Below, one piece after another: positions 39,334-47,151 of a stretch of DNA of 47,151 nt; the first letter of the stretch is position 1; each line of letters starts with the position of its first letter. The notes beneath the pieces are model-generated. The model was given only the letters and a program-made list of their open reading frames with translations. It had not been told where the DNA came from and searched no databases. The stretch is taken from NCBI RefSeq assembly GCF_010993775.1, contig NZ_WOTO01000070.1:1-47151 (forward strand), written 5' to 3'. The DNA comes from Fodinicola feengrottensis (lineage in GTDB: Bacteria > Actinomycetota > Actinomycetes > Mycobacteriales > HKI-0501). The translations under genes and the position numbers were made by a program.

Positions 39334-40881
39334 ATGCTGAACCTGGCCCTCATGTTGGAGGACAGCGCGGTCCGCTTCGCCGACCGAGACGCGGTCGTGC
39401 TCGGCGACACCCGACTCTCCTATCCGGCGGTGAACGCGGCCGCGAACCAGGTCGCCAACCTGCTGGCGTCCCGCGGTGTCGGACCGGGACCGGGCGACCG
39501 AGTCGCGCTGTCATGCGCCAACGTGCCCTACTTTCCCATCGTCTACTACGGAATCCTGAAGACCGGTGCCACCGTGGTCCCATTGAACGTGATGCTCAAG
39601 GGCCGCGAGGTGGCCTACCATCTGGCCGACTCAGGGGCGAAGGCCTATCTCTGTTTCGAAGGTACGCCAGCATTGCCCATCGGCCAGCAGGGGTGGGCCG
39701 GCTTCGGCGCGACCGAAAGCTGCGAGCATTTCTTCCTGATCACCGCGGATCCGTCGGCACCTTCGCCGATCGAGGGCGCCACCACCCTGGGCGCCGCGCT
39801 GGCCGGTCAACCGGCAGTTTTCGACACCGCGGTCACCGCTCCGACCGACACCGCCGTCATCCTCTACACCAGCGGCACCACCGGCCAGCCCAAGGGCGCC
39901 GAGCTGTCGCACTCGAACATGGTGATGAACGCTGTCACCTGTCACCGGATTTTCGGTGTGGCCAAACACGAGATCCACCTGTTGGCGCTGCCGCTCTTTC
40001 ATTCCTTCGGACAGACGGTCCAGATGAACGCCGGCTTCAGCTCCGGCGCGACCCTGGTGATGCTCCCTCGCTTCGACGCGAACGCCGCTCTTTCGTTGAT
40101 GTTGAACGAAAAGGTCACGTTCTTCGCCGGCGTTCCGACAATGTACTGGGGCCTACTGAGCGCCGACCCGACCGCGTACGACCTACCCGAAATCGCCAAC
40201 AACCTGCGGATAGCGGTCTCCGGTGGGGCCGCACTGCCAGTGGAAATCCTGGAACAGATGGAAAAGGTGTTCGGGGTCGAGGTCAGCGAGGGCTACGGCC
40301 TGTCCGAGACCAGCCCGGTCGCCACTTTCAACCATCCGGGCCGCAAACCCAAACCCGGCTCGATCGGCCAGCCGGCCTGGGGGATCGAGGTCAAGCTCGT
40401 CGACAACCAGGGCCAACGGGTGCCCGACGGCGAGACCGGTGAAATAGCGATCCGGGGCCACAACGTGATGACCGGCTACCTGGGCCGCCCGTCGGCCACC
40501 GCCGAAGCGATCAGGGACGGCTGGTTCCACACCGGCGACCTCGGCCGACAGGACGCCGACGGCGACTACTTCATTGTCGGCCGCGCCAAGGAGATGATCG
40601 TACGCGGCGGCTTCAACGTCTATCCACGCGAACTCGAGGAGGTCATGATGACCCACCCGGCGGTGAGCCTGGTCGCGGTCATCGGCGTGCCGCACGAGAG
40701 CCACGGCGAGGAAGTGAAGGCATTCGTGATCCGCACACCTGGCGCCGAGCTGGTCGAGGCCGAGTTGGTGGCATGGTGCAAGGAAAACATGGCCGGTTAC
40801 AAATACCCACGCATCGTCGAGTTCCGCGAGGTTCTGCCGATGACGGCCACCGGCAAGGTCCTCAAGCGAGAACTCAGCTGA
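39334..40881 (+). CDS. Acyl-CoA ligase (AMP-forming)
   Basis: 515 residues, intact. Adenylate-forming enzyme with P-loop-like motif LYTSGTTGQPKGAELSHSN, A5 segment EGYGLSETSP, A8 motif GWFHTGDLGRQDADGDYFI and catalytic Lys in MTATGKVLKRELS. It would activate a fatty or aromatic acid to its CoA thioester with ATP. AAGGAG at 39322-39327 precedes ATG 39334, 12 bases after the preceding stop. As the last gene of the operon it could feed acyl-CoA to the dehydrogenase and PHA synthase-like protein. Confidence 0.93.
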   Translation: MLNLALMLEDSAVRFADRDAVVLGDTRLSYPAVNAAANQVANLLASRGVGPGPGDRVALSCANVPYFPIVYYGILKTGATVVPLNVMLKGREVAYHLADSGAKAYLCFEGTPALPIGQQGWAGFGATESCEHFFLITADPSAPSPIEGATTLGAALAGQPAVFDTAVTAPTDTAVILYTSGTTGQPKGAELSHSNMVMNAVTCHRIFGVAKHEIHLLALPLFHSFGQTVQMNAGFSSGATLVMLPRFDANAALSLMLNEKVTFFAGVPTMYWGLLSADPTAYDLPEIANNLRIAVSGGAALPVEILEQMEKVFGVEVSEGYGLSETSPVATFNHPGRKPKPGSIGQPAWGIEVKLVDNQGQRVPDGETGEIAIRGHNVMTGYLGRPSATAEAIRDGWFHTGDLGRQDADGDYFIVGRAKEMIVRGGFNVYPRELEEVMMTHPAVSLVAVIGVPHESHGEEVKAFVIRTPGAELVEAELVAWCKENMAGYKYPRIVEFREVLPMTATGKVLKRELS

Positions 40882-40890
40882 GGCGCGACA

Positions 40891-42003
40891 CTACATCGAT
40901 CCCCGCCGTCGTACGACCAGATGCTCGGTCACGTTGACGCCGACCACGACAGCGGTCAGCGCGCCAAGAGCAGCCACCGCCGGCACGTAGACGGCCAGCG
41001 GGATCAGGAAAACAGCAACTGCCGCACCAGCCAGCCGGTAGATCGAGATTCGATGGAACATCCGCCACCGGGTGTAGCCGAAAGTCGCAAGATAGAGAGC
41101 ACAGCCACCAAAGAGCAGGCCCACCACGCCGATTTCCAAGCGGTGGGTGGGATGTGCGACGACGGCCGCCATGCCTACCGCGGCCGCGATGATGCCAGTC
41201 AGGAAGGCCAGGTGTCCGTACGAGAGCACCTCGCGGACGAGGTCGGTGCGTACGCTCGCGGTGAGCATCGCGTGCCGGATCGCGCTGGCGGCGAACACGT
41301 AATACACCCACCACAATGCGGCGGCGAGCACGAAAGCGATCGCGACCGCCACCAGCACGTCGACCGTCAAATGCGCCGAAGTGGCGGCTGGGGCGCCGAT
41401 CGCGACGATGGATTCGCCGAGCGCGATGATGATGAAGGTGCCGAACCGCTCCGGCAGGTGGCCGGGATGGAACCGCATCGACAGCAGCCGGCGGCGGGTC
41501 AGGATAGGCGTCGCCAGGTCCAGCACCGCGGCGATGGCCCACACCGTTATCAGGATCGGGTAAGGGAAAAAGGCGCTGATCAACCGGGCCGGACCGGTGA
41601 TGAACACGGCGATACTCATCGGCCCGAAGGCGAAACTTTGCTGCGGACCGGAGAAAAACAGTGAAACCACCCGCAACAGCAGGAAAGCCGCGGCGAACAA
41701 CACCGCGCGGGAGCCGTACGCACCAGGCACGGCCAACGCCATGAAAAGGCTGCAGAGGCCGGTCGCGAAAATGCCGATCCGTTCGAAGGAGGTGTCCACA
41801 TTGGTGGTGTTGGCGTGGATCGTGGTGCCGACCCAGGCCCAGTAAATCGGTACGAAGACAACCAAAGCTCGGCCCAGCCCGGCCCAGGACACGTCCTCAC
41901 GCAGCAGCGACGACACCTCGGTGACGGCGAAGACAAAAACCAGGTCGAAGAACAGCTCGGCCCAGGTGACCGGCTTCTCAGGCACTTCCGCGGATTCGCT
42001 CAT
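40891..42003 (-). CDS. Low temperature requirement protein A (LtrA) family membrane protein
   Basis: 370 residues, intact, with about ten membrane helices. Family features are the N-terminal VTWAELFFDLVFVFAVTEVS, the repeated YWAWVGTTIHANTTN segment, RFHPGHLPERFGTFIIIALGESIVAI and the C-terminal helices. LtrA was named for cold growth in Listeria, but the molecular role is not known. ATG 42003 is used; TTG 42012 is possible. It is convergent with the acyl-CoA ligase (9-base gap) and its start overlaps the 3' end of the MFS gene if that gene's last helix is read in the repaired frame. Confidence 0.88.
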   Translation of the reverse strand: MSESAEVPEKPVTWAELFFDLVFVFAVTEVSSLLREDVSWAGLGRALVVFVPIYWAWVGTTIHANTTNVDTSFERIGIFATGLCSLFMALAVPGAYGSRAVLFAAAFLLLRVVSLFFSGPQQSFAFGPMSIAVFITGPARLISAFFPYPILITVWAIAAVLDLATPILTRRRLLSMRFHPGHLPERFGTFIIIALGESIVAIGAPAATSAHLTVDVLVAVAIAFVLAAALWWVYYVFAASAIRHAMLTASVRTDLVREVLSYGHLAFLTGIIAAAVGMAAVVAHPTHRLEIGVVGLLFGGCALYLATFGYTRWRMFHRISIYRLAGAAVAVFLIPLAVYVPAVAALGALTAVVVGVNVTEHLVVRRRGSM

Positions 42004-43176
42004 TGAGGGCAATGACCCCAGCCGACCGGCAGTCCCGGATCCAGACCGCTAGGCCGGTGATCATGCACACCCGCGCCCCACCACGCACACCGCGCCCCAA
42101 CCGGCCAGCTCGTACGCGGCGACGCCGGCGGCCGTTCCAATCACCCCGCCGAGCGTGTACGCGGTCATGTAGACGGAGGCGATACGCGACCGGGCTGCGC
42201 TGGTCAGGCCGTAAACCACGCTCAGGTTCAGCAGGTGGGTGCCGTGAATCGCGATGTCGACCGCGAGCAATCCAACGAAAAACCACGTCAGGTGCTGCCC
42301 GCCCAGCCACAACACGGCGAACGAAACAGCGCCCAAAACCAGCAAAAGTCCGGTCATCGGGCGTTGCCAGCCACGGTCGGCGGCCCGGCCGGTCAGCCGG
42401 GCGGCCAGTACGCCGGCACCGCCGACCAGCGCGACCAGCCCGATCGCCGCGGCGCTGAAGTGGTACGGCGGACGGCGAGCAGGAACGCGGCGGTCGCCCA
42501 GAACACTCCGAAAGAAGCGAAAACGCAGGCACCGATCGCGGACGGCGGCGCGCAGCACCGGCTCGGTCGCCGCGAGCCGTACGGTCGCGCGCAACTGCGC
42601 AAGGTAGCCGATCGACACCTCCGGGTCGGCCGGCGCCATCGTACGAGCCAGCGTCGCCGCCAACACGAGCGTCACCGCCGCCGCGGCCAGGAACAACACC
42701 CGCCAGCCCACCGCCTGGCTGACCAGGCCGGCGACCGTACGGGACAGCAGGACACCGGTCAGGCCGCCGGTGAGCATCGTGCCGACCGCTCGGCCCCGCT
42801 CATGATCGGCGGCGACGGTCGCCGCGTACGCGACCAGGATGTTCACCACCCCAGCGCTGGCCAGCCCGACCACCACACCAGCGGCGAGCAGTACGCCCAC
42901 GGTCGGCGCGATGGCCGTCAGGATCAGCGCCATCGCGTCGACACACAACAACAGGCACACCAGCGGCCGTCGTCGGACGATGTCGCCGAGCGGCACGATC
43001 AGCACCAGGGCCAGCGCATACCCGACCTGGTTGAGCGTGGTCAGCGCCGGCGTGGCCGGCCCGTACGAGCCGGTGATCTCCGGCAGCAGCGGCTGGCAGT
43101 AGTAGATGTTCGCGATGGTCAGGCCATAAGTCAGGGCCAGCAACCAGATCAGCCGGCGCGGTGTTTCGAGAGTCAC
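41978..43176 (-). CDS. MFS transporter, DHA1-like exporter (frameshifted)
   Basis: About 399 residues and 12 helices. LIWLLALTYGLTIANIYYCQ begins helix 1, the cytosolic loop has GDIVRRRPLVCLLL (MFS motif A variant), and later helices include GVFWATAAFLLAV, LVALVGGAGVLAARLTGR and MTAYTLGGVIGTAAG. Breaks near 42470 and 42580 affect the middle, and one missing G near 42075 restores the last helix VCMITGLAVWIRD, giving the stop at 41978. It would export small molecules by proton antiport. Divergent from a MocR regulator, with a palindrome between them, suggesting direct control. Confidence 0.82.
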
Positions 43177-43196
43177 CAGCGGGACGCTACGCAGTG

Positions 43197-43220
43197 ATTG
43201 GATCGAAACTAAGATCCAAT
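43197..43220. promoter_or_regulatory. Palindromic operator between MFS and MocR genes
   Basis: ATTGGATC (43197-43204) and GATCCAAT (43213-43220) form a perfect eight-base inverted repeat with an eight-base spacer. It lies 20 bases upstream of the MFS start and three bases before the MocR start, so binding could control both. Confidence 0.65.
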
Positions 43221-43223
43221 ACC

Positions 43224-44585
43224 GTGACTGAATTCTGGCCCACTTTCGGCGTCGACCTGCACCTGGAGCTCGACCCGGCGACCGGCCGGCGGACCGGCCT
43301 GGAGCAGGCGCTGCGGTCCGCCATCCAGGCCGGCCGGCTCGCTCCGGCGGCCCGACTGCCGGCCAGCCGCAAACTGGCCGTCGAGCTGGGGCTGTCCCGC
43401 GGCACCGTACGAGCGGCATATGACCAGCTCATCGCGGAGGGCTACCTGACCTCGCGGCAGGGCTCGGGGACCGCCGTCGCGCTGATGGCCCAGCACAGCG
43501 CTCCCAGCCGCCGGCCACCGAGCGGCCGCCGCGGCACAACCTGCGCCCGGGCAGCCCCGACGTGGCGGCCTTCCCGGTCGCGGCCTGGCTGCGGTCGGCC
43601 CGGCGGGCGTTGGGCAACGCGCCGGCCGACGCGTTCGGCTACGGCGATCCGCGCGGCCGTCTGGAGCTGCGGGAAGCCCTCGCCGGCTATTTGGGGCGTA
43701 CGCGTGGAGTTCTCGCCCACCCGGATCAGATCGTGATCACCAACGGCTATGTCCAAGCGCTCGTCCTCATCTCCCGCGCACTCGGCCCGTCGACCATCGC
43801 CATGGAAGACCCGGGCGTGCCTTTTCACCGAGAATTGGTACGCCGAACCGGCGCGACCGTGGTACCGGTGAATGTCGACGAGAAAGGCGCTCGTACCGAC
43901 ACCCTAACCGCGGCCGTACGAGCGGTGATTGTCACTTCGGCGCACCAGAATCCGACTGGCGAAACGCTGCATCCGGCTCGCCGGCTGGCACTCACCGACT
44001 GGGCCAGGGTCGACCGGCGGACTGGTTGTCGAGAATGACTACGACGGCGAATTCCGGTACGACCGGCAACCGGTCGGCGCGATCCAGGGCACCGCCCCCG
44101 ATCAGGTCGCTTATCTCGGGAGCGCCTCAAAAACCCTCGGCCCGGGTCTGCGGCTGGGCTGGCTCGTCCTGCCGCCGGAGCTGATCGAAGCGGTTGTCGA
44201 CGCTAAACGACACAGCGACCACCACACCGAAAACCTCGGACAGCTCACTTTCGCGGATTTCATCGCCAGCCACGACTACGACCGGCACATCCGGGCCATG
44301 CGGTTGAAATACAAGCGCCGCCGGGATCTACTGGTTTCGCGTATCAATATTCCGGTACGCGGAATCGCCGCTGGCCTGCACGCGTTGATAAAACTTCCGG
44401 ACCACACCGAAGATGACATTCGTCAGGTGGCCGCCGTCAACGAGCTGTCCATCGGCTATCTGGGAGACCGTTGGCAACAGCCCGGTCACCATCAGCAAGG
44501 AATTGTCATCGGCTACGGCACCCCGCCCGATCACGCCTATTCCGACGCTCTGGATGCCCTCGTACGCACGGTTGGCAGCATTTGA
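43224..44585 (+). CDS. MocR-family (GntR/aminotransferase) regulator (frameshifted)
   Basis: About 453 residues. N-terminal GntR helix-turn-helix: RLPASRKLAVELGLSRGTV and AYDQLIAEGYLTSRQGSGT. The rest is a fold-type I aminotransferase domain: AFGYGDPRGRLELREALAGY, TSAHQNPTGETL, ENDYDGEFRYD and the PLP lysine in YLGSASKTLGPGLRLGW. MocR regulators sense PLP or amino compounds. Breaks near 43540 and an extra G near 44010 split it in three. GTG 43224 follows the palindrome by three bases and has no Shine-Dalgarno, so the mRNA may be leaderless. Probably controls the divergent MFS exporter. Confidence 0.87.
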
Positions 44586-44665
44586 TGGGTTCTTGACACT
44601 TGCGCATCTGTCGCCGATCGCCGCCAGATGAGAAATTAGCAGGTGACAGGAAGAGGTGAAACATC

Positions 44666-44848
44666 ATGCGACTGATATCAGTGGCCGCCCACAAAATCTG
44701 GCAGGCATACCGCGCGCAGGTCCGCGCCCAAGAGGCCTTCCTCCGGTCGCAGCGGCCGTGGGAAACAGAGTTTCTGCACTGGGAGGACGACGAGCTGAAA
44801 GGCTCAATCCTGCCCCCGAAACGCCTGCGCGACCTACGGTTGGGCTAG
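44666..44848 (+). CDS. Small basic/acidic hypothetical protein
   Basis: 60 residues, MRLISVAAHKIWQAYRAQV then AQEAFLRSQRPWETEFLHW. A good ribosome site (AGGAAGAGG, 44649-44657) precedes the ATG, and composition looks protein-like with an amphipathic first helix. No family recognised. A TTGACA at 44593-44598 could be a -35 element. Confidence 0.6.
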   Translation: MRLISVAAHKIWQAYRAQVRAQEAFLRSQRPWETEFLHWEDDELKGSILPPKRLRDLRLG

Positions 44849-44890
44849 AGCCCTCGCACGGGTCGTCGCACCCGAGGACGTACGGGCCGC

Positions 44891-45403
44891 TCAACCGCCC
44901 GATCCCACGCGGGTGCTACGTCGTTCGATCAACACCACGTCGCGCCATCGACCGTGGTGGGCGCCGATGCGTTCGCGGACACCGACCCGGCGAAAGCCAG
45001 CGCGCTCGTGCAGGACCGCGCTGGCGGTGTTCTCCGGGAAGATTCCGCTTTGAATGGTCCAGATCCCGGCGGCCTCCGTCGAGGCGATCAATGCCTGGAG
45101 CAGCGCCAGCCCGACACCCCGTCGACCTGCCGCGGGGTCGACATAGACGCTGTGTTCCACGACTCCGGCGTACACACAGCGCGAGGACACAGCGGACACG
45201 GCGACCCAGCCCAGGACCCGTCCGTGCTGGTCAACGGCGACAAAGCGGTGCTGCGCGGCATGGGTGGCGTCCCAGGTTCGCCAGCACGGAGCCGTAGTCT
45301 CGAAACTCGCGTCACCGCTGTCCAGCCCGGCTTGGTAGATCGCCAGCACCGCCGGCGCGTGCGCGGAGGTCATCGGCACCACCTGAGCAGCACCGGTGAT
45401 CAC
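44891..45403 (-). CDS. arsN: GNAT acetyltransferase, phosphinothricin/arsinothricin type
   Basis: 170 residues, intact. PAT/ArsN-like N-acetyltransferase: N-terminal VVPMTSAHAPAVLAIYQAGL, FETTAP, strand VLGWVAVS, VEHSVYVDPAAGRRGVGLAL with the acetyl-CoA pyrophosphate loop, and GIWTIQSGIFPENTASAVLH followed by GFRRVGVRERIG. Such enzymes acetylate phosphinothricin, methionine sulfoximine or, as ArsN1, the organoarsenical antibiotic arsinothricin. Its GTG overlaps the ArsR stop (GTGA), so it is co-transcribed with an ArsR regulator, and arsI lies divergent; this context favours the arsenical substrate. The symbol is inferred from context. Confidence 0.8.
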   Translation of the reverse strand: MITGAAQVVPMTSAHAPAVLAIYQAGLDSGDASFETTAPCWRTWDATHAAQHRFVAVDQHGRVLGWVAVSAVSSRCVYAGVVEHSVYVDPAAGRRGVGLALLQALIASTEAAGIWTIQSGIFPENTASAVLHERAGFRRVGVRERIGAHHGRWRDVVLIERRSTRVGSGG

Positions 45404-45768
45404 ACTGTCACCGCGGCCGCGTCGCCCGGCACCAGTACAGCAGACAGGCGGGCTAATTCCTCAGGATGGACGCGGTAGTAGACCCAGGTGCCACGGCGTT
45501 CGCCGTCGATGAGAGCCCCGACTCGCGCAGCACCTTGAGATGGTGGGAAATCGTCGGGCCGGTGACTTCGAAGGCGTCGGTCAGGTCACAGACGCACGCC
45601 GCCCCCACCCTTGTGTGATGCGATCAGCGAGAGCAGACGGAGTCGGATGGGGTCTGATATCGCCTTGAACACCCGAGCCAGTTCCACGGCCTGCGACTCG
45701 GACAACGGCTTACGTGCCAGCGGTGAGCAGCAGGCGTCGATCGCGGCCAGCTCCAGTTGTCTCGACAT
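45400..45768 (-). CDS. arsR: ArsR-family metalloregulator (frameshifted)
   Basis: About 122 residues. N-terminal cysteine pair AIDACCSPLA, then ARVFKAISDPIRLRLLSLIA, ACVCDLTDAFEVTGPTISHH (CVC and recognition helix) and GTWVYYRVHPEELARL. The Cys pair near the N-terminus with the CVC segment fits an As(III)/organoarsenical sensor. Breaks near 45597 (GGGGG tract) and 45530 (CTCTC) are inferred. It would repress its own operon and arsI until arsenicals bind. ATG 45768; the gene is followed by arsN-like with GTGA overlap. Confidence 0.87.
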
Positions 45769-45824
45769 CTGTCTATCTTGACAGAGTTCTATTTAGAGGG
45801 CAATCTAATCGAAGTTGCTTTGAT
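45768..45824. promoter_or_regulatory. arsR-arsI intergenic promoter/operator region
   Basis: TTGACA at 45778-45783 is a good -35 element for arsI with CAATCT 17 bases later as a weak -10. Two palindromes overlap it: TCTGTC-tatctt-GACAGA at 45768-45785 and ATCGAAG-TTG-CTTTGAT (6 of 7 paired) at 45808-45824. Both are plausible ArsR sites. Confidence 0.5.
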
Positions 45825-45848
45825 GGTCATCTATCCAAGGAGGGTTCG

Positions 45849-46254
45849 ATGTCCCGAGTTCAGCTCGCCCTGCGGGTCGGCGATCTTGCCGAGTCAATCG
45901 CGTTCTACTCCCAGCTGTTCAACGTCAAACCGGCGAAACTTCGGCCCGGTTACGCCAATTTCGCGATCACTGAGCCCGCTCTCAAGCTCGTACTGCTCGA
46001 AGGCGAACCCGGCCAAGCCACCGTAATGGACCACCTCGGCGTCGAAGTCGACTCCACCGCGCAAGTAGCCGCTGCCGCGAACAGGCTGATCGGCGAAGGT
46101 ATGAAAAACACAGCTGGAAAACGACACGACGTGCTGCTACGCCTTACAGGACAAGGTCTGGGTCCACGGCCCCGGCCAGGAACCATGGGAGGTCTACACC
46201 GTCAAGGCCGACTCCCCCACCACCGCAGCACCCGCTTGCTGTACGCCCGCCTAG
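45849..46254 (+). CDS. arsI: ArsI/CadI-type glyoxalase-fold C-As lyase (frameshifted)
   Basis: 134 residues after repair. Type I extradiol dioxygenase/glyoxalase fold: MSRVQLALRVGDLAESIAFYS, KPGYANF-like LRPGYANFAI, MDHLGVEV (metal His), the vicinal cysteines in NDTTCCYALQDKVWV that bind trivalent arsenic, and PWEVYTV (metal Glu), with a C-terminal ACC. ArsI splits the carbon-arsenic bond of methylated or aromatic As(III). One extra A in AAAAA near 46102-46106 shifts the frame; removal gives MKTQLENDTTCC. A strong AAGGAGGG precedes ATG 45849. It is divergent from arsR and followed by a 13-bp stem terminator. Confidence 0.87.
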
Positions 46255-46375
46255 CGACGCCGGCCCTTCAAAGGAATTTCGACCACAATGCTCGGGTCGG
46301 CATATCAAAGAATGTTAGACGGTATTACTGGTCCGAATAATACCTACATCGCGCCCGTGCTCGGTGGTGACGGCA

Positions 46376-46413
46376 AGCGGCCGGCCCGTCGTACCCCGTG
46401 CGGGCCGGCCGCT
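46376..46413. terminator. Strong hairpin terminator
   Basis: Perfect 13-base stem (46376-46388 with 46401-46413) and 12-base loop, between arsI (plus) and the convergent small gene ending at 46447. It can serve both directions. Confidence 0.65.
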
Positions 46414-46446
46414 CACCCCCTGCACAGGACACGACTCGGCGCGTGT

Positions 46447-46787
46447 TCACGTCCAACGCCATTGGGGACGCTCGCGGCGGTCGTAGTCGTGCCCTGGGAG
46501 CCTGCGGCAGGACAGAGAGAATCCTGAGTAGCGGTCGGTAGATGTGGCCGAGGCCGTCGCGCCGGCCCGGTGTCCGGTAGCGGCTGTCGTGGTGGGTCGT
46601 CCACGCTGGCCGGGTTGATGCCGTAGAACCACAACACGGTGACCGCGTTGCGCCGGACCGGGCACGGCCAGCTCTCGTTGCAGTGCCACGCCCGGCAGAC
46701 AGGGATGACGCTCGCGGCGGCCGGTGGCAACAGGGGCTGGTGGTCCCGCGCGTGGATCTTCGCTACCTCGATCATCGGGGAATCCAT
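46447..46787 (-). CDS. Small hypothetical protein (frameshifted)
   Basis: Begins MDSPMIEVAKIHARDHQPLL at ATG 46787 with AGGAAGGGG upstream, continues VIPVCRAWHCNESWPCPVRR and VTVLWFYGINPASVDDPP, and seems to end CRRLPGHDYDRRERPQWRWT in another frame, so at least one indel lies near 46600. Cys and Trp content is high. No family is recognised; the start is well supported, the C-terminus less so. Confidence 0.5.
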
Positions 46788-47151
46788 GACCGTGCCCCTT
46801 CCTAACAGAATGTGACGAGAACGGCCCGCCGCTCACGTCGGCAGCGACGGACCCGCCCCCAGGACCGGGGTGGACGATGAGAGCTGATCTGGCCCCGGTA
46901 CCCCAACCCGGCGACGGAATCCGGCCGGCCGGGGACTTTCACGACGGTCCAGAGCGCAAAATGCGGGTGCCGTGTAGTTCGTTCGGAAAGTTATGAAGCT
47001 GGTCAATCCAGCGCCGTCGAGGGGCGCCCGGTGGCGCGTCGTACCTATGCTTGGTCAGGCCACTGACGACCGCGACGCCCGACGACGGAGCCGGGTGTCG
47101 ACCTGGATGTTTTCCAGCGTTGTCATCGAAATTTCCGTCACGAGCTGTTCG
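46788..47151. other. Right-edge region, nothing recognised
   Basis: Contains a 39-codon plus-strand frame from ATG 46877 (MRADLAPVPQPGDGIRPAGD) with a GGGGTGG upstream, and a 28-codon minus-strand frame near 47140. Neither has features strong enough to call. The window ends here. Confidence 0.3.

Overview
The window is chromosomal DNA of a high-GC actinobacterium. The evidence is the gene order mihF-gmk-rpoZ-coaBC near metK and pyrF, a SARP/AfsR regulator, a Tat-exported phospholipase C, a MoxR/DUF58/DUF4129 operon and very frequent CGTACG strings. The genus cannot be read from the sequence. No rRNA, tRNA, CRISPR array or recognisable transposase was seen.

Layout. 0.2-6.9 kb (plus): a SARP regulator, an FAD aromatic-type monooxygenase behind an AT-rich palindrome, a small membrane protein, and a histidine/phenylalanine ammonia-lyase-like protein whose cofactor-forming Ala-Ser-Gly is replaced by Gly-Thr-Gly. 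7.1-10.5 kb (minus): a quinone oxidoreductase, a membrane-anchored Asp-box protein paired with a sigma factor, and a Nudix relic. 10.5-20.5 kb: housekeeping genes (metK; coaBC, rpoZ, gmk, mihF, pyrF) split by a plus-strand block of phospholipase C, MarR regulator and cytosolic molybdopterin reductase. 20.5-21.5 kb: a gene-free stretch packed with perfect inverted repeats. 21.5-27.8 kb (minus): a tight operon reading DUF4129, small membrane protein, MoxR, DUF58, membrane protein, flavin disulfide reductase, CYTH. 27.9-35.4 kb: an aldo/keto reductase and three paralogues of an unrecognised membrane-anchored family, interspersed with a LuxR/MalT-type regulator, an unusual histidine phosphatase and two very long hairpins. 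35.7-40.9 kb (plus): an operon of acyl-CoA dehydrogenase, PHA synthase-like protein, alpha/beta hydrolase and acyl-CoA ligase. 40.9-44.6 kb: LtrA, and an MFS exporter divergent from a MocR regulator with a shared palindrome. 44.7-46.8 kb: a small ORF, an organoarsenical-type cluster (arsN-like, arsR, arsI/cadI) and a small unknown gene.

Most genes are broken by small indels, about one per kilobase. They usually lie in homopolymers or short tandem repeats, and they hit normally essential genes (metK, coaBC, pyrF). Undoing the inferred indels restores normal family lengths in many cases. I read them as consensus errors rather than true pseudogenes, so the gene spans below join the fragments.
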